The notes: generated by a model not told the origin, from the letters alone. A stretch of DNA of 64,000 nt from Planctomycetaceae bacterium (GCA_041398785.1 JAWKUA010000015.1:1-64000); one strand, 5' to 3'. Numbered from the stretch's first letter, positions 41,904 through 53,826 are shown. Numbers and translations are program-made.

Positions 41904-44345
41904 TTACGAGTGATCGAACATCCGATAGGCGGCAAGTTTCAGGCGGTCGTTCACCAGGAACCAGGCAAAGGCATAAACCCACACCATGGCGGCGAGTTCC
42001 CAGCCGATCGGCGCCATGAAAACGCCGTACACAGCAATCAGCGTAGCAATGATCTGCGTACCAATCACGGCGGCCAACAGGATTTTTGCAGGACGGATGG
42101 ACCAGAACGGGCCGCGTGTGCGCGTGACGAAAACGGTCAGGTGGCCGGCGACGGAGAGTTTCAGGTAGATAAGCGACTGGATCGTGTCTCGATCCAGTTG
42201 GTAAACGCGTTCGGCCAGGTAAAACAGACCGAACGATGCCGCCACTCCCGCCAGACCCAAAACGCTGGCGATGCCCAGCACCAGTCGCATGTTCCAGCGT
42301 TCCGGAACGTTGGCGTATCTCACTCGGTCGTAAGCGATCGACAGGATCGCGCCGTCGTTCAACAGAGCCAGCAGCACAATCATCACGGCGGTCACCGGAT
42401 AGAAGTTGAACACCAGAATTGACAGAGTCATGAACAGCAGCACGCGAATGGTTTCCGCGATGCGGTAGATGGCGTAGCTGTTCATCCGCTGGAAGATCTT
42501 GCGGGCCTCTTTGATCGCGTCGATCACGACCGACAAGCCGGGCGAAAGCAGCACGATGTCGGCGGCGGCGCGGGCGGCATCGGTCGCGCCGGAGACGGCG
42601 ATGCCGCAGTCGGCCTTCTTCAGCGCCGGGGCGTCGTTGACTCCGTCACCCGTCATGCCGACGATGTGCCCGTGCTTCTGCAGCACGTCGACGATGTGGA
42701 ACTTGTGTTCTGGATAAACCTGAGCGAACCCGTCGGCCTGCTCGATCAGTTCGTCGACCTGTGACGCCTTGTGGTAGCTGGTCTCCTGAAAGACCTTGGC
42801 GTCGACCAGGTTACGGCCCATGTCCAGTTGCGTGGCGATCTCGCGGCCGATTGCCAGTTGGTCGCCGGTGACCATCTTGACAGCGCATCCCATTTTCCGA
42901 GCGGTAGCAATCGTCGCCTTCGAATCTTCGCGGGGCGGATCGTACAACGGCAGCACGCCGAGGAATTTCCATTGACCTTGTTCGTCAGTTTGGGCTACGC
43001 CCAGCGAGCGAAACCCGCGAGCCGCAAAACGTCCGATCGCCTCTTCCACGTGCGAACGAATCGTATCGGCGTCGGGAACCAGATCGAGTATCACCTGCGG
43101 CGCACCTTTGCTCGTTTTGAATTCCGCGCCGCCGGAGTCGCGCACGGTCGCTTCGGTTCGTTTGTGAACCGGATCGAACGGTTGAAAGTGAACGAGATGA
43201 AAACCTTCGCCAGATGTCTCCTTTCGATCGGCCAGCACAGCCTGATCGATGGCATCCTGATCTTCGGCCCGCGAAGCCAGTCTGGCGGCCTGCAGAATCT
43301 GCCCGGACGTGACGCCGTCCATCAGAAATGGATCACCAAGTGTCAGTTTGTTCTGAGTGAGCGTACCGGTTTTGTCGCTGCACAGGACGTCCATGCCGGC
43401 CAGTTCTTCGATCGCAGCCAGGCGGCTGACAATCGCCTGACCGCGAGCCAGCACTCGCGCACCTACGGCCATCGTCACGGACAGCACGGTGGGCATGGCG
43501 ACCGGAATGGCGGCCACGGTCAACACCAGAGCAAACTGCAGCGTCTCGGTCATCGGGTCTCCTCGAAACAGCGCGACCAGCAGGATCAGCACCACCAACA
43601 CCACGGCGACGATAATCAGGAAGTCACCAATCTTCAGCACGGCTTTTTGAAAGTGACTTGTCGTGTGCGCCGATTCGACCAGATGCGCCGTGCGTCCGAA
43701 GTACGTGTTCGTTCCGGTGCCGTAAACCAGTGCGTCGACTTCGCCCTGCCTGATGATCGAACCGCTGTAGACCGACTCGCCCGCGTTCCGCGTCACCGGC
43801 AGCGATTCGCCCGTGAGCGCCGACTGATCGACTTCGACCGAATCGCCTTCCAGCAGCCTGGCGTCGGCCGGCACGATGTCGCCCAGTCGAACTCGAATCA
43901 AATCACCCGGCACCAGTTCGCGGGCCGGGACTGACAGCCACTGGCCGCCCCGTTTGACGCGTGCTCCCAACGCCAGCTTCGCTTTGAGAGCCGCAATCGC
44001 ATTGCCGGCCTGAAACTCTTCCCAGAACCCGACCACCGCGTTCACCACCAGCAGCGTCAGGATAATGGCAAAATCGGCCCAGTGCCGGACGAGCGCCGAG
44101 AGCACCGCGGCGACTTCGATCATCCACGGAATCGGTCCCCAGAAGGACGAAAGAAGCTTCAGCAACGGATTGACTTTTTCTTCGGCCAGTTCGTTGGGAC
44201 CGAACTTTGCCAGTCGCTGCTGAACGTCCTGTGGGTCAAGTCCGTCCGGACGGAACTTCAGCTCGTGCTGCAACTCATCCAGAGGCAGGTCGCCGAGTTG
44301 GCTGTCATCGCTGTGCTCGGGCGTCGTGAGTACTGCTGTCGTCAT
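41904..44345 (-). CDS. P-type plasma-membrane H+-ATPase (type IIIA)
   Basis: The 813-residue protein contains actuator motif LTGES (177-181), phosphorylation motif SDKTGTLTQ with Asp324, and hinge MTGDGVNDAPALKKADCG. The N-terminus (FGPNEL and PIPWMIEVAAVLSALV) and the short 800-residue length are those of the plant/fungal Pma1-like proton pumps and their bacterial relatives. It would export protons with ATP. Its partners here (ClC exchanger, Kup) suggest cytoplasmic pH and potential control. Upstream, GCGAAC and GTTCGC arms (44389-44405) form a small hairpin between this gene and ppk2. Confidence 0.94.
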   Translation of the reverse strand: MTTAVLTTPEHSDDSQLGDLPLDELQHELKFRPDGLDPQDVQQRLAKFGPNELAEEKVNPLLKLLSSFWGPIPWMIEVAAVLSALVRHWADFAIILTLLVVNAVVGFWEEFQAGNAIAALKAKLALGARVKRGGQWLSVPARELVPGDLIRVRLGDIVPADARLLEGDSVEVDQSALTGESLPVTRNAGESVYSGSIIRQGEVDALVYGTGTNTYFGRTAHLVESAHTTSHFQKAVLKIGDFLIIVAVVLVVLILLVALFRGDPMTETLQFALVLTVAAIPVAMPTVLSVTMAVGARVLARGQAIVSRLAAIEELAGMDVLCSDKTGTLTQNKLTLGDPFLMDGVTSGQILQAARLASRAEDQDAIDQAVLADRKETSGEGFHLVHFQPFDPVHKRTEATVRDSGGAEFKTSKGAPQVILDLVPDADTIRSHVEEAIGRFAARGFRSLGVAQTDEQGQWKFLGVLPLYDPPREDSKATIATARKMGCAVKMVTGDQLAIGREIATQLDMGRNLVDAKVFQETSYHKASQVDELIEQADGFAQVYPEHKFHIVDVLQKHGHIVGMTGDGVNDAPALKKADCGIAVSGATDAARAAADIVLLSPGLSVVIDAIKEARKIFQRMNSYAIYRIAETIRVLLFMTLSILVFNFYPVTAVMIVLLALLNDGAILSIAYDRVRYANVPERWNMRLVLGIASVLGLAGVAASFGLFYLAERVYQLDRDTIQSLIYLKLSVAGHLTVFVTRTRGPFWSIRPAKILLAAVIGTQIIATLIAVYGVFMAPIGWELAAMVWVYAFAWFLVNDRLKLAAYRMFDHS

Positions 44346-44428
44346 GTTGGGGAGTCTTTTTTCTATGGCAAGCAGCAGGGCGAACGGAGCGAACGATCAG
44401 TTCGCAGACTCACATCTGTCACCGATGG

Positions 44429-45220
44429 TCATGGCGCGATCATGCCGTTATCCAGGCAGACTTGCTCGAACGGAAACACAACGTCCGGATCAGCGCAGAC
44501 GAGAGCTTCGTCTTTCCCATTGTAGTCCAGACGCGACAGCATGTTTTTGATGACATTCAGCCGCGCTGCTTTTTTGTCTCCTGCTCGGACGATTGTCCAT
44601 GGTGCCACGGCATGATGTGTTCGTGACAGCATGATGTTGCGAGCCTCACTGTATTCATCCCAGTGCTTCTGTGCACTCTGATCGATCGGGCTGATCTTCC
44701 ATTGCTTAAGCGGATCCTGTTTTCGGTCATTCAGCCGCCGCTTCTGTTCTTTCCGATCGATATCCAGATAATACTTCATCAGTTTGATGCCGGAACGCAC
44801 CAGCAGTTGCTCATAGCTGCCCACCGTTTCCAGAAATTCGTGGTATTCATCGTCGGTGCAGAACCCCATCACTCGTTCGACACCTGCTCGGTTGTACCAG
44901 CTGCGGTTGAACAACACCATTTCCTGCGCGGCCGGCAGATGCGACGTATAACGCTGAAAGTACCATTCCGTCCGGTCGCGATCCGACGGCTTTCCCAGCG
45001 CTACGACGCGCGTTTCCCGAGGACTCAGATGCTGGACGATGCGTTTGATCAGGCCGTCTTTCCCGGCCGTGTCACGTCCTTCGAAAAGAATCAGGATCCT
45101 GGCATCCGAGCGAATGATTTCGTTCTGCAGCTTGACCAGTTCGATCTGCAGAGAGCGCAACGTCTTCTTGTAATCGTCGTGGGATGCGCCGCTTCGTTTG
45201 TCATGTTGTTTCTTCGGCAT
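44429..45220 (-). CDS. ppk2: polyphosphate kinase 2 (PPK2 family)
   Basis: The 263-residue protein has Walker A FEGRDTAGKDG (46-56), Walker B-like EMVLFNRSWYNRAGVERVMGF, and the lid segment DPLKQWKISPIDQ, all PPK2 hallmarks. PPK2 enzymes transfer phosphate between polyphosphate and nucleotides. Class I members phosphorylate nucleoside diphosphates, the usual activity of single-domain proteins of about 260-300 residues. Regenerating ATP or GTP from polyphosphate fits the neighbouring ATP-driven proton pump and glycogen enzyme. Confidence 0.94.
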   Translation of the reverse strand: MPKKQHDKRSGASHDDYKKTLRSLQIELVKLQNEIIRSDARILILFEGRDTAGKDGLIKRIVQHLSPRETRVVALGKPSDRDRTEWYFQRYTSHLPAAQEMVLFNRSWYNRAGVERVMGFCTDDEYHEFLETVGSYEQLLVRSGIKLMKYYLDIDRKEQKRRLNDRKQDPLKQWKISPIDQSAQKHWDEYSEARNIMLSRTHHAVAPWTIVRAGDKKAARLNVIKNMLSRLDYNGKDEALVCADPDVVFPFEQVCLDNGMIAP

Positions 45221-45331
45221 GCTGAGACTTTCTGAAATACTGAGGCGACATTCACGATTATTTCGGGATCTGTGTGGTCAAAATACTGTTCGCCTCCCGA
45301 TCGGCGACGACCGAACACGTGAGCGCTCCAA

Positions 45332-47509
<2,178 letters not shown>

Positions 47510-47540
47510 GTGGATTCTCCCTTAGAGATTCAGCGGCGAG

Positions 47541-48266
47541 TTACTTCGTCCGTCCATCGTCCAGCGGCAGATCAAACCAATGCGAGCGATCGACGACTGC
47601 CAGTGCGTCGCTGAGCGTGTAGACGATGGGCACGCCCGTGGGGATGTTGACTGCAGGGATTTGCTCATCGGAGATTTCATCGAGATATTTAATCAGTGCT
47701 CGCAGGGTGTTGCCGTGGGCCACGATCAAGACCGTCTTGCGCGCACGCAACGCCGGCGCGATTTCGTCTTCCCAGTAAGGCAAGGCACGCTCAATTGTGT
47801 CTTTCAGGCTTTCAGTCAGGGGAAGCTGATCGTCCGCCACTTCTGCGTAGCGTCTGTCGCGGCGGGGATAACGGGAATCGTCGCGAGTCAACTCCGGTGG
47901 GCGCACATCAAAACCGCGACGCCATTGATGCACTTGCCGGGCGCCTATTCGTTTCGTGGTTTCCGCCTTGTATTCGCCCTGCAAGGCGCCGTAATGCCGT
48001 TCGTTGAGGCGCCAGCTTCGATGGACGGGAATCCACATCTGATCCATCTCTTCAAGAACCAGCCACAATGTCTTGATGGCCCGTTTCAGGACCGATGTGT
48101 AGGCAACTTCGAACGCGAAGCCTTCGCGCAGCAAGTCTCGCCCAGACTCCACGGCCTCTTGCTGCCCCTTTTCGGACAGGTCCACGTCCGTCCAGCCCGT
48201 GAAGCGGTTCTCGCGGTTCCACACGCTTTCACCATGGCGCAGTAGCACCAGCGTTCTCTCAGCCAT
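47541..48266 (-). CDS. gpmA: 2,3-bisphosphoglycerate-dependent phosphoglycerate mutase
   Basis: The 241-residue protein starts with the catalytic motif LVLLRHGESVWNRENRFTGW (quoted in part: LRHGESVWN) and contains RLNERHYGALQG and the second histidine motif VLIVAHGNTLRALI. These are the phosphohistidine and acid-base regions of cofactor-dependent phosphoglycerate mutase, which interconverts 3- and 2-phosphoglycerate. Length fits GpmA (about 250). Together with PckA and GlgX it places lower glycolysis/gluconeogenesis in this run. Confidence 0.95.
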   Translation of the reverse strand: MAERTLVLLRHGESVWNRENRFTGWTDVDLSEKGQQEAVESGRDLLREGFAFEVAYTSVLKRAIKTLWLVLEEMDQMWIPVHRSWRLNERHYGALQGEYKAETTKRIGARQVHQWRRGFDVRPPELTRDDSRYPRRDRRYAEVADDQLPLTESLKDTIERALPYWEDEIAPALRARKTVLIVAHGNTLRALIKYLDEISDEQIPAVNIPTGVPIVYTLSDALAVVDRSHWFDLPLDDGRTK

Positions 48267-48288
48267 CCAAACGCATTCCTTTCATGCC

Positions 48289-49833
48289 TTACGAAGACTC
48301 GGCATATTGCTCGAATGTCTTGTCAAACCGCGACGCCAGCTCTTCGGCCTGACGGTCGTAGCCACTCACATCCGACCACGTGGCGCGTGGATCAAGGACT
48401 TCGGGCGAGACGCCGGGGCATTGCTTAAGTGCGCTGAGCCGCAACCGGGAGTTCGGCCGCGTTGGCTGATCGACCAGTTGCCCGCCAAGCGCTGCGGCCA
48501 CCATGGCCCGCGTCTGCGGCAGCGGCATGCGATGGCCAACTCCGTAGCGGCCACCGGTCAGGCCGGTATTCACCAGCCAGCAGTGAACGCTGTGCTGCTG
48601 GATCTTGTCGGCCAGCAAGTCGGCGTAAACGCGCGGCGGCAGCGGCATGAACGGAGCTCCGAAGCAGGGGCTGAACGTCGCCTGTGGTTCTTTCACACCT
48701 GCTTCCGTCCCGGCCACCTTGGACGTGTAACCGCAGAGGAAGTGAAAACGTGCCTGGTCGGCCGTCAATCGCGATATCGGCGGCAAAACGCCAAAGGCGT
48801 CGTACGTGAGAAACACGATATTCCGGGGATGCCCGGCCATGCCCGTCCGATCGGCGCGGGGGATGTGCGAAATCGGGTAGGCAGCGCGAGTATTTTCGGT
48901 GAGCGTCGCGTCGTCCAGGTTCAGCCGCCGTGAGTGCGGGTCGATGGCCACGTTTTCCAGGATCGTGCCGAAGCGACGCGTCGTCTCGTAGATTTCCGGT
49001 TCGGTGTCCTCATTCAGCCCGATCACTTTGGCATAGCAGCCGCCTTCGAAATTGAACACGCCGTCGCTGCTCCAGCCATGTTCGTCGTCGCCGATCAGCG
49101 TGCGGTCGGCGGCTGTAGACAGAGTGGTCTTGCCGGTGCCTGACAGCCCGAAAAAAATCGCCACGTCGTCCCTGTCCCGACCGTAGTTCACCGACGAGTG
49201 CATCGGCAGGACACGATCGTGCGGCAGCAGGTAGTTCATGATCGTAAAGACCGACTTCTTGATTTCTCCCGCGTACGCCGTCCCGCCGATCAGCACGAGC
49301 TTTCGGGCGAGATGCAGGATGATAAATGCCTCGGAGTTCGTACCGTCCAGTTCCGGCGAGGCCAGGAAGCGAGGTGTGTTGATCACGGTGAATTGCGGCT
49401 GAAAGTCAGCCAGCTTCGCCCCGTCCAGTTCACGGATCAACATGTTGCGGGCGAAGAGGTTGTGCCAGGCCGTTTCTGTGACCACGCGGATCGGCACGCG
49501 GTATCGGGGATCGGCCCCGGCGTAGCAGTCCTCGACGAACAGGTCCTTGTCCTGCAAATAGGCCAACTGGCGGGCATAGAGCCGATCAAACTGCTGTTGA
49601 CCAAACGGCTTGTTGACATTGCCCCACCAGATCTCGTGCTGGCTTGTCCCTTCGTCGACGATGAATTTATCGTTTGGTGCGCGCCCGGTGTGTTGACCGG
49701 TGCGGACGACTACGGAGCCCAGGTGTGCGATTACGCCCTCACGCCGCTGCACAATTTGTTCGTACAAACCCGGTGTCGGGAGATTTCGATAGACCTGCCC
49801 GACATTCCTGAGGCCGAAGATCTCCGTCTCCAT
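48289..49833 (-). CDS. pckA: ATP-dependent phosphoenolpyruvate carboxykinase
   Basis: The 514-residue protein has the kinase-1a P-loop GLSGTGKTTLS, the following DDEHGW metal site, and conserved segments such as RTGQHTGRAPNDKF, WWGNVNKPF and FLTYDAFGVLPPISRLT. It converts oxaloacetate and ATP to phosphoenolpyruvate and carbon dioxide. The ribosome site AGGGGG precedes the ATG. A short hairpin (CGAATC/GATTCG, 49850-49864) lies between it and the upstream HEAT gene. Confidence 0.96.
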   Translation of the reverse strand: METEIFGLRNVGQVYRNLPTPGLYEQIVQRREGVIAHLGSVVVRTGQHTGRAPNDKFIVDEGTSQHEIWWGNVNKPFGQQQFDRLYARQLAYLQDKDLFVEDCYAGADPRYRVPIRVVTETAWHNLFARNMLIRELDGAKLADFQPQFTVINTPRFLASPELDGTNSEAFIILHLARKLVLIGGTAYAGEIKKSVFTIMNYLLPHDRVLPMHSSVNYGRDRDDVAIFFGLSGTGKTTLSTAADRTLIGDDEHGWSSDGVFNFEGGCYAKVIGLNEDTEPEIYETTRRFGTILENVAIDPHSRRLNLDDATLTENTRAAYPISHIPRADRTGMAGHPRNIVFLTYDAFGVLPPISRLTADQARFHFLCGYTSKVAGTEAGVKEPQATFSPCFGAPFMPLPPRVYADLLADKIQQHSVHCWLVNTGLTGGRYGVGHRMPLPQTRAMVAAALGGQLVDQPTRPNSRLRLSALKQCPGVSPEVLDPRATWSDVSGYDRQAEELASRFDKTFEQYAESS

Positions 49834-49888
49834 CTTGTTGTACCCCCTGCGAATCGTTGATTCGAAACAGAACCGACGGCACCAGCGA

Positions 49889-50404
49889 TCAGTCTGCGGC
49901 CGGTTCTCCGTTCAGCGCAACCAATACCTTGTAAGCGGCGGGAGGCGCCGCTACCGCAGGTTCGGATTGTTCAAGCGCCCGGATCACCGGAGCCACCACT
50001 GCGGCGAATTTCTTCATCTCGTGCAGCACATGATGTGCCGAAGTGCAGAACGCCACCGACCCCGCTCGCGAGATGAGACCACTCAGAACGGTGACCAATC
50101 CGGCCTTTTCCAATGCAATCAGGGCTTCCGCGGCGACCCAGCGAACATCTTCGTCTTCGTCGTCCAGTGCATGCATCAGAGCTGGAGCAGCCACGGAATC
50201 CGCGATCGACTGCAGCGCTTTGGCCGCCTCCCAGCGAACATGAGGATGAGGATCCAGCAGCGACGCAACTAACGCCCGAGTGACATCAGCGCCGCCCAGT
50301 TGCACCAGTGCCTGCCGCGATTTCTCGCGCCTGGCCGCATCGTCGCCTGCCAACTGCTCGATCAAACGAGCGACAGAATCAGTGTCTTCAACTTTTGATC
50401 CCAT
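49889..50404 (-). CDS. HEAT-repeat protein
   Basis: Starting at the ATG preceded by GGAG, the 171-residue protein is built of HEAT/PBS-lyase-like helical repeats: DDAARREKSRQALVQLG, DPHPHVRWEAAKALQSI, DEDEDVRWVAAEALIAL, and later CTSAHHVLHEM. Such repeats mediate protein-protein contacts or, in phycobilisome lyases, chromophore attachment. No photosynthetic context exists here. Its role is unknown. It sits between a SpoIIAA-like protein and PckA. Confidence 0.88.
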   Translation of the reverse strand: MGSKVEDTDSVARLIEQLAGDDAARREKSRQALVQLGGADVTRALVASLLDPHPHVRWEAAKALQSIADSVAAPALMHALDDEDEDVRWVAAEALIALEKAGLVTVLSGLISRAGSVAFCTSAHHVLHEMKKFAAVVAPVIRALEQSEPAVAAPPAAYKVLVALNGEPAAD

Positions 50405-50544
50405 GACTTTCTCCAGAGATTGAACGCGATGTGTCAATAACACCGATTCTCAACTCGAACGGAAGAGATCCAGTGGATCACGAATCGTGTGCCTGTCACA
50501 GACGGCTTTGTCGTCCGCAGAACACGCGCAAATCCGTCACCGGG

Positions 50545-50904
50545 TTACTCCTGAATCCATTGCCGCGCCTTTTCGACATCGGTGTGGTCGAAGTACTTGA
50601 TCGTTGCGGTGGTAAAGGGACGGCAGAAAGCGGACATGCCTTTTTCCCATTTTGTTTCGCCGACGATGGCCAGACGTTCAATATGGTTGAAGTGCCGGAG
50701 GTCGAACTTGATGTCTTCCCATGCAGCTCCGACTGTCCAGCCGTGAAAGTCATGCATGATGAAGAGAATCCGGATTTTGCCGTGTTCGCGGATCTTCTCT
50801 TCGGTCATGGGAACAAACGCTTGGTAAGCCTCTTTGGTCAGTTTGCCGGTGGCATGGACCTCAATGACATTGCCGACTGCGGTCTCGATGATCTCAAATG
50901 ACAT
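50545..50904 (-). CDS. SpoIIAA/STAS-like protein
   Basis: The 119-residue protein matches the SpoIIAA-like family (Pfam PF11964 from memory): an N-terminal strand (MSFEIIETAVGNVIEVHATGKL, quoted in part), FVPMTEEKIREHGKIRILFI, WEDIKFDLRHFNHIERLAIVG, and a closing FDHTDVEKARQWI. These small cytoplasmic proteins have a STAS fold and may bind lipid or act in regulatory networks. Function is not established. Confidence 0.88.
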   Translation of the reverse strand: MSFEIIETAVGNVIEVHATGKLTKEAYQAFVPMTEEKIREHGKIRILFIMHDFHGWTVGAAWEDIKFDLRHFNHIERLAIVGETKWEKGMSAFCRPFTTATIKYFDHTDVEKARQWIQE

Positions 50905-50950
50905 GACAATTCCGTCCTGAGGATGACCCGATGGGAAGATGCCGGGGGCC

Positions 50951-50970
50951 GAGCCGGACGCATCCGGCTC
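50951..50970. promoter_or_regulatory. intergenic hairpin in the stress operon
   Basis: GAGCCGG (50951-50957) and CCGGCTC (50964-50970) form a perfect 7-bp stem with a 6-base loop between the DUF1269-like gene and the SpoIIAA-like gene. There is no T-run, so it is more likely an mRNA processing or stability element or a weak terminator than a classical terminator. Confidence 0.45.
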
Positions 50971-50987
50971 GAATCCCGGCTCGTCCG

Positions 50988-51518
50988 TTACGCTGACTGA
51001 TGGTGGTCGACGCTGACCGATTGGGTCTGATCGATGATCGACCTGGCTTTGGTAACGTCATCGGGATCACCGTGGGCGATCAGCACGTACTTGCCGGCAC
51101 GGAGTGCGGTTTCGTAGCGGACGACGCTGTCCCGGGGAATTCCCAGACTGAACAGGCCCGCACCCAGCGCGCTCACGCCGCCGAGCACGACCGCGTTCTC
51201 CAGGCCGGCGACGATGGCCGCCGCGAGTGGCCCGGCAACAACCAGCGGACCTACGCCGGGAACCCAGAAGAACGCGGCACCGAACAGCACGCCCCAGATC
51301 CCGCCCCAAAATGCGCCAAGTTTGCCCCAATACTTCATGCGGTCACCGGCATTGTAGTACCCGACGACATGCTCTTCGGTGTGGTAGTCGCGCCCCACAA
51401 TCGAAAGCTGCTTCATATTGAAGCCGGACTGTTGCAGTTCCTTGACGGCCGCTTCGGCCAGAGTGTGGTTATCGTACGTGGCGACGACCGCATCGTTTTG
51501 CAGGGTTGCCATGGTCAT
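50988..51518 (-). CDS. DUF1269-like / general stress protein 17M-type membrane protein
   Basis: The 176-residue protein begins with an alpha-beta domain (VVATYDNHTLAEAAVKELQQSGFNMKQLSIVGRDYHTEE, quoted here as VVATYDNHTLAEAAV and KQLSIVGRDYHTE), followed by glycine-rich hydrophobic stretches (about 70-130) and a final VRYETALRAGKYVLIAHG. This is the pattern of DUF1269 and YflT/GsiB-like stress proteins with glycine-zipper membrane segments. It is likely membrane-associated and stress-induced, with unknown activity. Confidence 0.82.
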   Translation of the reverse strand: MTMATLQNDAVVATYDNHTLAEAAVKELQQSGFNMKQLSIVGRDYHTEEHVVGYYNAGDRMKYWGKLGAFWGGIWGVLFGAAFFWVPGVGPLVVAGPLAAAIVAGLENAVVLGGVSALGAGLFSLGIPRDSVVRYETALRAGKYVLIAHGDPDDVTKARSIIDQTQSVSVDHHQSA

Positions 51519-51645
51519 GATTCAATCCTTTCTGAAAACGGAAGATCAGGAACCGGTGTTGTCAGAATGGCTTCCAGTCGTTCAGCAATTCTGTCAAACG
51601 AACGGAAGCCGGTCCTGTACCGGAATTGGAATGCCGAGTGTCGTG

Positions 51646-52353
51646 TCAGAACGTTGTCTTTGACGCCTTCTTCAGCGTCTCATCCATTTCCTTAACGGCC
51701 TTTTCGATTTCATCGATATTCTTTCCGAGCACGTTATTGTCGACGGTCTTCGTTTCCGAAATCGTCCTGCCGTCCCGGCGAATAGTCTCGAACAGAGTGA
51801 TGGTGTCGGCACCAAATTGGTAGTGCGCTGAGTTTGCGGCATGTTGCAAATGGGCCACAGCGGCTTCCAGATTCTGAGCCGCATAGCCTTCCTCACTCTT
51901 GCCGAAGTTTTCCTTCGCGTTGAAGAAGTGCCATTCGGCCAGGGCGTGGGAGGCACGAGCCAACGCACCATCCAGACGCGCCCCGTCTGTGAGATCTCCG
52001 GATCGCAGATTCCTGGCGAGCGACTTCAGGTCCGCGGCAGCAGACTCCAGTTTCTCCCGGGTAATCGGCATCGCATGTCCGGCCGCGTACTTCAGCCAGG
52101 TCACTGCCCTGTCGATCTCGTTGGCCGCGGCTGTCTCTTCATTGCGCCGAAAGTGATATCGCGCGCTGTCAAGCGCGTAGACCGAATCGAACCGCAGCGG
52201 ATACCACCAGTCCTCCTCAATCACCACCCAGCCCGGGGAATCGGCCGGCTTTTCGCCTGCGGTTTTCGCCTTCGTGCTGTCCTTGTCCGCCATCGCCATC
52301 GACGCCATTGATGCGAGCAACAGGCTCGCTACTGCAAAACTGGTCTTTCTCAT
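51646..52353 (-). CDS. exported helical protein, paralogue A
   Basis: The 235-residue protein begins with a signal peptide (MRKTSFAVASLLLASMASMA) nearly identical to that of its upstream neighbour and the same ribosome site (AAGGAG). The mature part starts with VVIEEDWWYPLRFDS and is almost all helical, with heptad-like Ala/Leu spacing (ARASHALAEWHFFNAKENF; AVAHLQHAANSAHYQFG). I do not recognise the family. The small alanine-rich helical bundle and the paired arrangement resemble YfdX-type periplasmic proteins of stress islands, a low-confidence comparison. Confidence 0.8.
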   Translation of the reverse strand: MRKTSFAVASLLLASMASMAMADKDSTKAKTAGEKPADSPGWVVIEEDWWYPLRFDSVYALDSARYHFRRNEETAAANEIDRAVTWLKYAAGHAMPITREKLESAAADLKSLARNLRSGDLTDGARLDGALARASHALAEWHFFNAKENFGKSEEGYAAQNLEAAVAHLQHAANSAHYQFGADTITLFETIRRDGRTISETKTVDNNVLGKNIDEIEKAVKEMDETLKKASKTTF

Positions 52354-52417
52354 CGTGCTTCTCCTTTCTGAAAGAGCATGTGCTGACCAAACGAAACACT
52401 TACTTCACGGGGAAATG

Positions 52418-53134
52418 TCACCGGATTGCGGAAACCGCACCCGGCCTCTGATGCGGCTCGATCACTTTTCCGAGCTTCTCGATCTCTGTGCCGACCCAGG
52501 TGACACCCTTTCCGACTTCATCCGGTACAAAGCCTGTCCCTTCGACCAGCCGCCCTGCCACCATGCGCACGCCATTTGCCGTGGCCTCGGCGCCGGCTTC
52601 CAGTTTGTGTCCGGTCCACCTGGCGGCGTTTTCAACATGGTTAGTGGCGGATCGCAGATAGTGCCCGCCGGTACGACCGCGCTGATTTCTGATCGCTGTC
52701 TTTGCCATTGTGTGGTGATGATGTGCCAGGGCGTGTTCGGCCCGTGCGAATGCGTTTTCGAGAGTCGTGACGGACTTCACTCCACCCGCTTCAACATCCT
52801 TCGCCAGTTGGTCAATTTCGCGAGCCGAGGCAGTGAGTGCGGTTCTGGCGTCGCCGACGGCGTTGCTGGCCGCGGCGTGCAGGAATCCGCCTGCCAGCCA
52901 CAGGTCGTGGGCAGCCGCCTTGAAGTCCTTCTTCAAGAAGTTCTCATGAGCCCGCTTCATGTGATCCGATGGTTCTTCGACGAAACGCACCCAGACGTCT
53001 TCCTCGATCACAAACGTCGGCGCGACCGATGGTTGCTTGTCATCCGCCGCCTTTGCAAACACGTTGTCCGCCATTCCCAACGAGGCCATTGATGCGAGCA
53101 GCAGGCTCCCTATTGCAAAATTGGTCTTTCTCAT
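52418..53134 (-). CDS. exported helical protein, paralogue B
   Basis: The 238-residue protein is the upstream partner of the gene ending at 51646. It shares the signal peptide (MRKTNFAIGSLLLASMASLG), the ribosome site, and an early VIEEDVWVRF motif comparable to VIEEDWWYPL. The rest diverges: AHENFLKKDFKAAAHDLWLAGGF, a histidine run (ALAHHHHTM) that may bind metal, and amphipathic helices to the end. No family is recognised. It opens the long minus-strand run, divergent from the kinase gene. Confidence 0.8.
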   Translation of the reverse strand: MRKTNFAIGSLLLASMASLGMADNVFAKAADDKQPSVAPTFVIEEDVWVRFVEEPSDHMKRAHENFLKKDFKAAAHDLWLAGGFLHAAASNAVGDARTALTASAREIDQLAKDVEAGGVKSVTTLENAFARAEHALAHHHHTMAKTAIRNQRGRTGGHYLRSATNHVENAARWTGHKLEAGAEATANGVRMVAGRLVEGTGFVPDEVGKGVTWVGTEIEKLGKVIEPHQRPGAVSAIR

Positions 53135-53826
53135 CGTGCTTCTCCTTTTTGAAAGAACATAGGTGAGTCATTCACAGCGGAATCTGAGACGAATATCACC
53201 GGAGTCTCCGCGAGTTACCCGTCTGTTGACTGGAATCCACGCGACGGTCGCTGAGTTGCTGCTCGCTGTGGAGCATCCGCACGTGTATCGGCGCGCCGAA
53301 GACACGCCGAACATAGAGGTGGTGAATTGCTGTGACGGTCATGACACTGCGAGTGCCTCGGGCAGTTGCTCGGACATTCACCCGCTCAGCACCAACACGT
53401 GGCACCTCATTTGTCGAACACCAACAACCGGGGTTCCGGCGTCCGACCGAGCCATCACGCAATCGTTGTGCCACAACTGAAGCGACAGGAAAAACACATC
53501 GCACTTGTCACGTGCTGAGGTGCGTTTCGGCGAATGCCCGGAACGTCGCCTGCTGGCGAAAGAGCCTGAATCAGCGAGTCTCGGCACACTGAATTCAGCT
53601 AAGTCCGGCCCGAAGTCCGCACCGCTCAGAGCAGCAGCCCGTTCCACGATGGCCTGGGACAAATTGTCCCATCGCGGCATTGCGTCCCGCGACGCCGGCA
53701 GCAGCTCCGGCAACCGCCACTGAGCGCCGTGAAACGCCGAATGAGCCGACCTGACTGACGAGGCCGCACGGTCGACTTACAATGACCGCTGGTCCTGTTT
53801 TTGCAGCGTCGGAGGCCGGTGGAAGC
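53135..53826. other. divergent regulatory region
   Basis: About 690 bp separate the minus-strand stress run from the plus-strand kinase/regulator pair, with no convincing gene. Promoters for both must lie here. I looked for a sigma-54 element (GG-N10-GC) on the minus strand near paralogue B and did not see a good one. Confidence 0.45.

Noticed and set aside
42771..43934. 387-codon open frame on the plus strand
   Set aside because: It is antisense to the P-type ATPase and has low-complexity His/Gln/Arg composition.
51646..53134. Calling the paralogues YfdX
   Set aside because: Only general similarity (small helical exported pair in a stress block). No conserved YfdX motif can be confirmed by eye.
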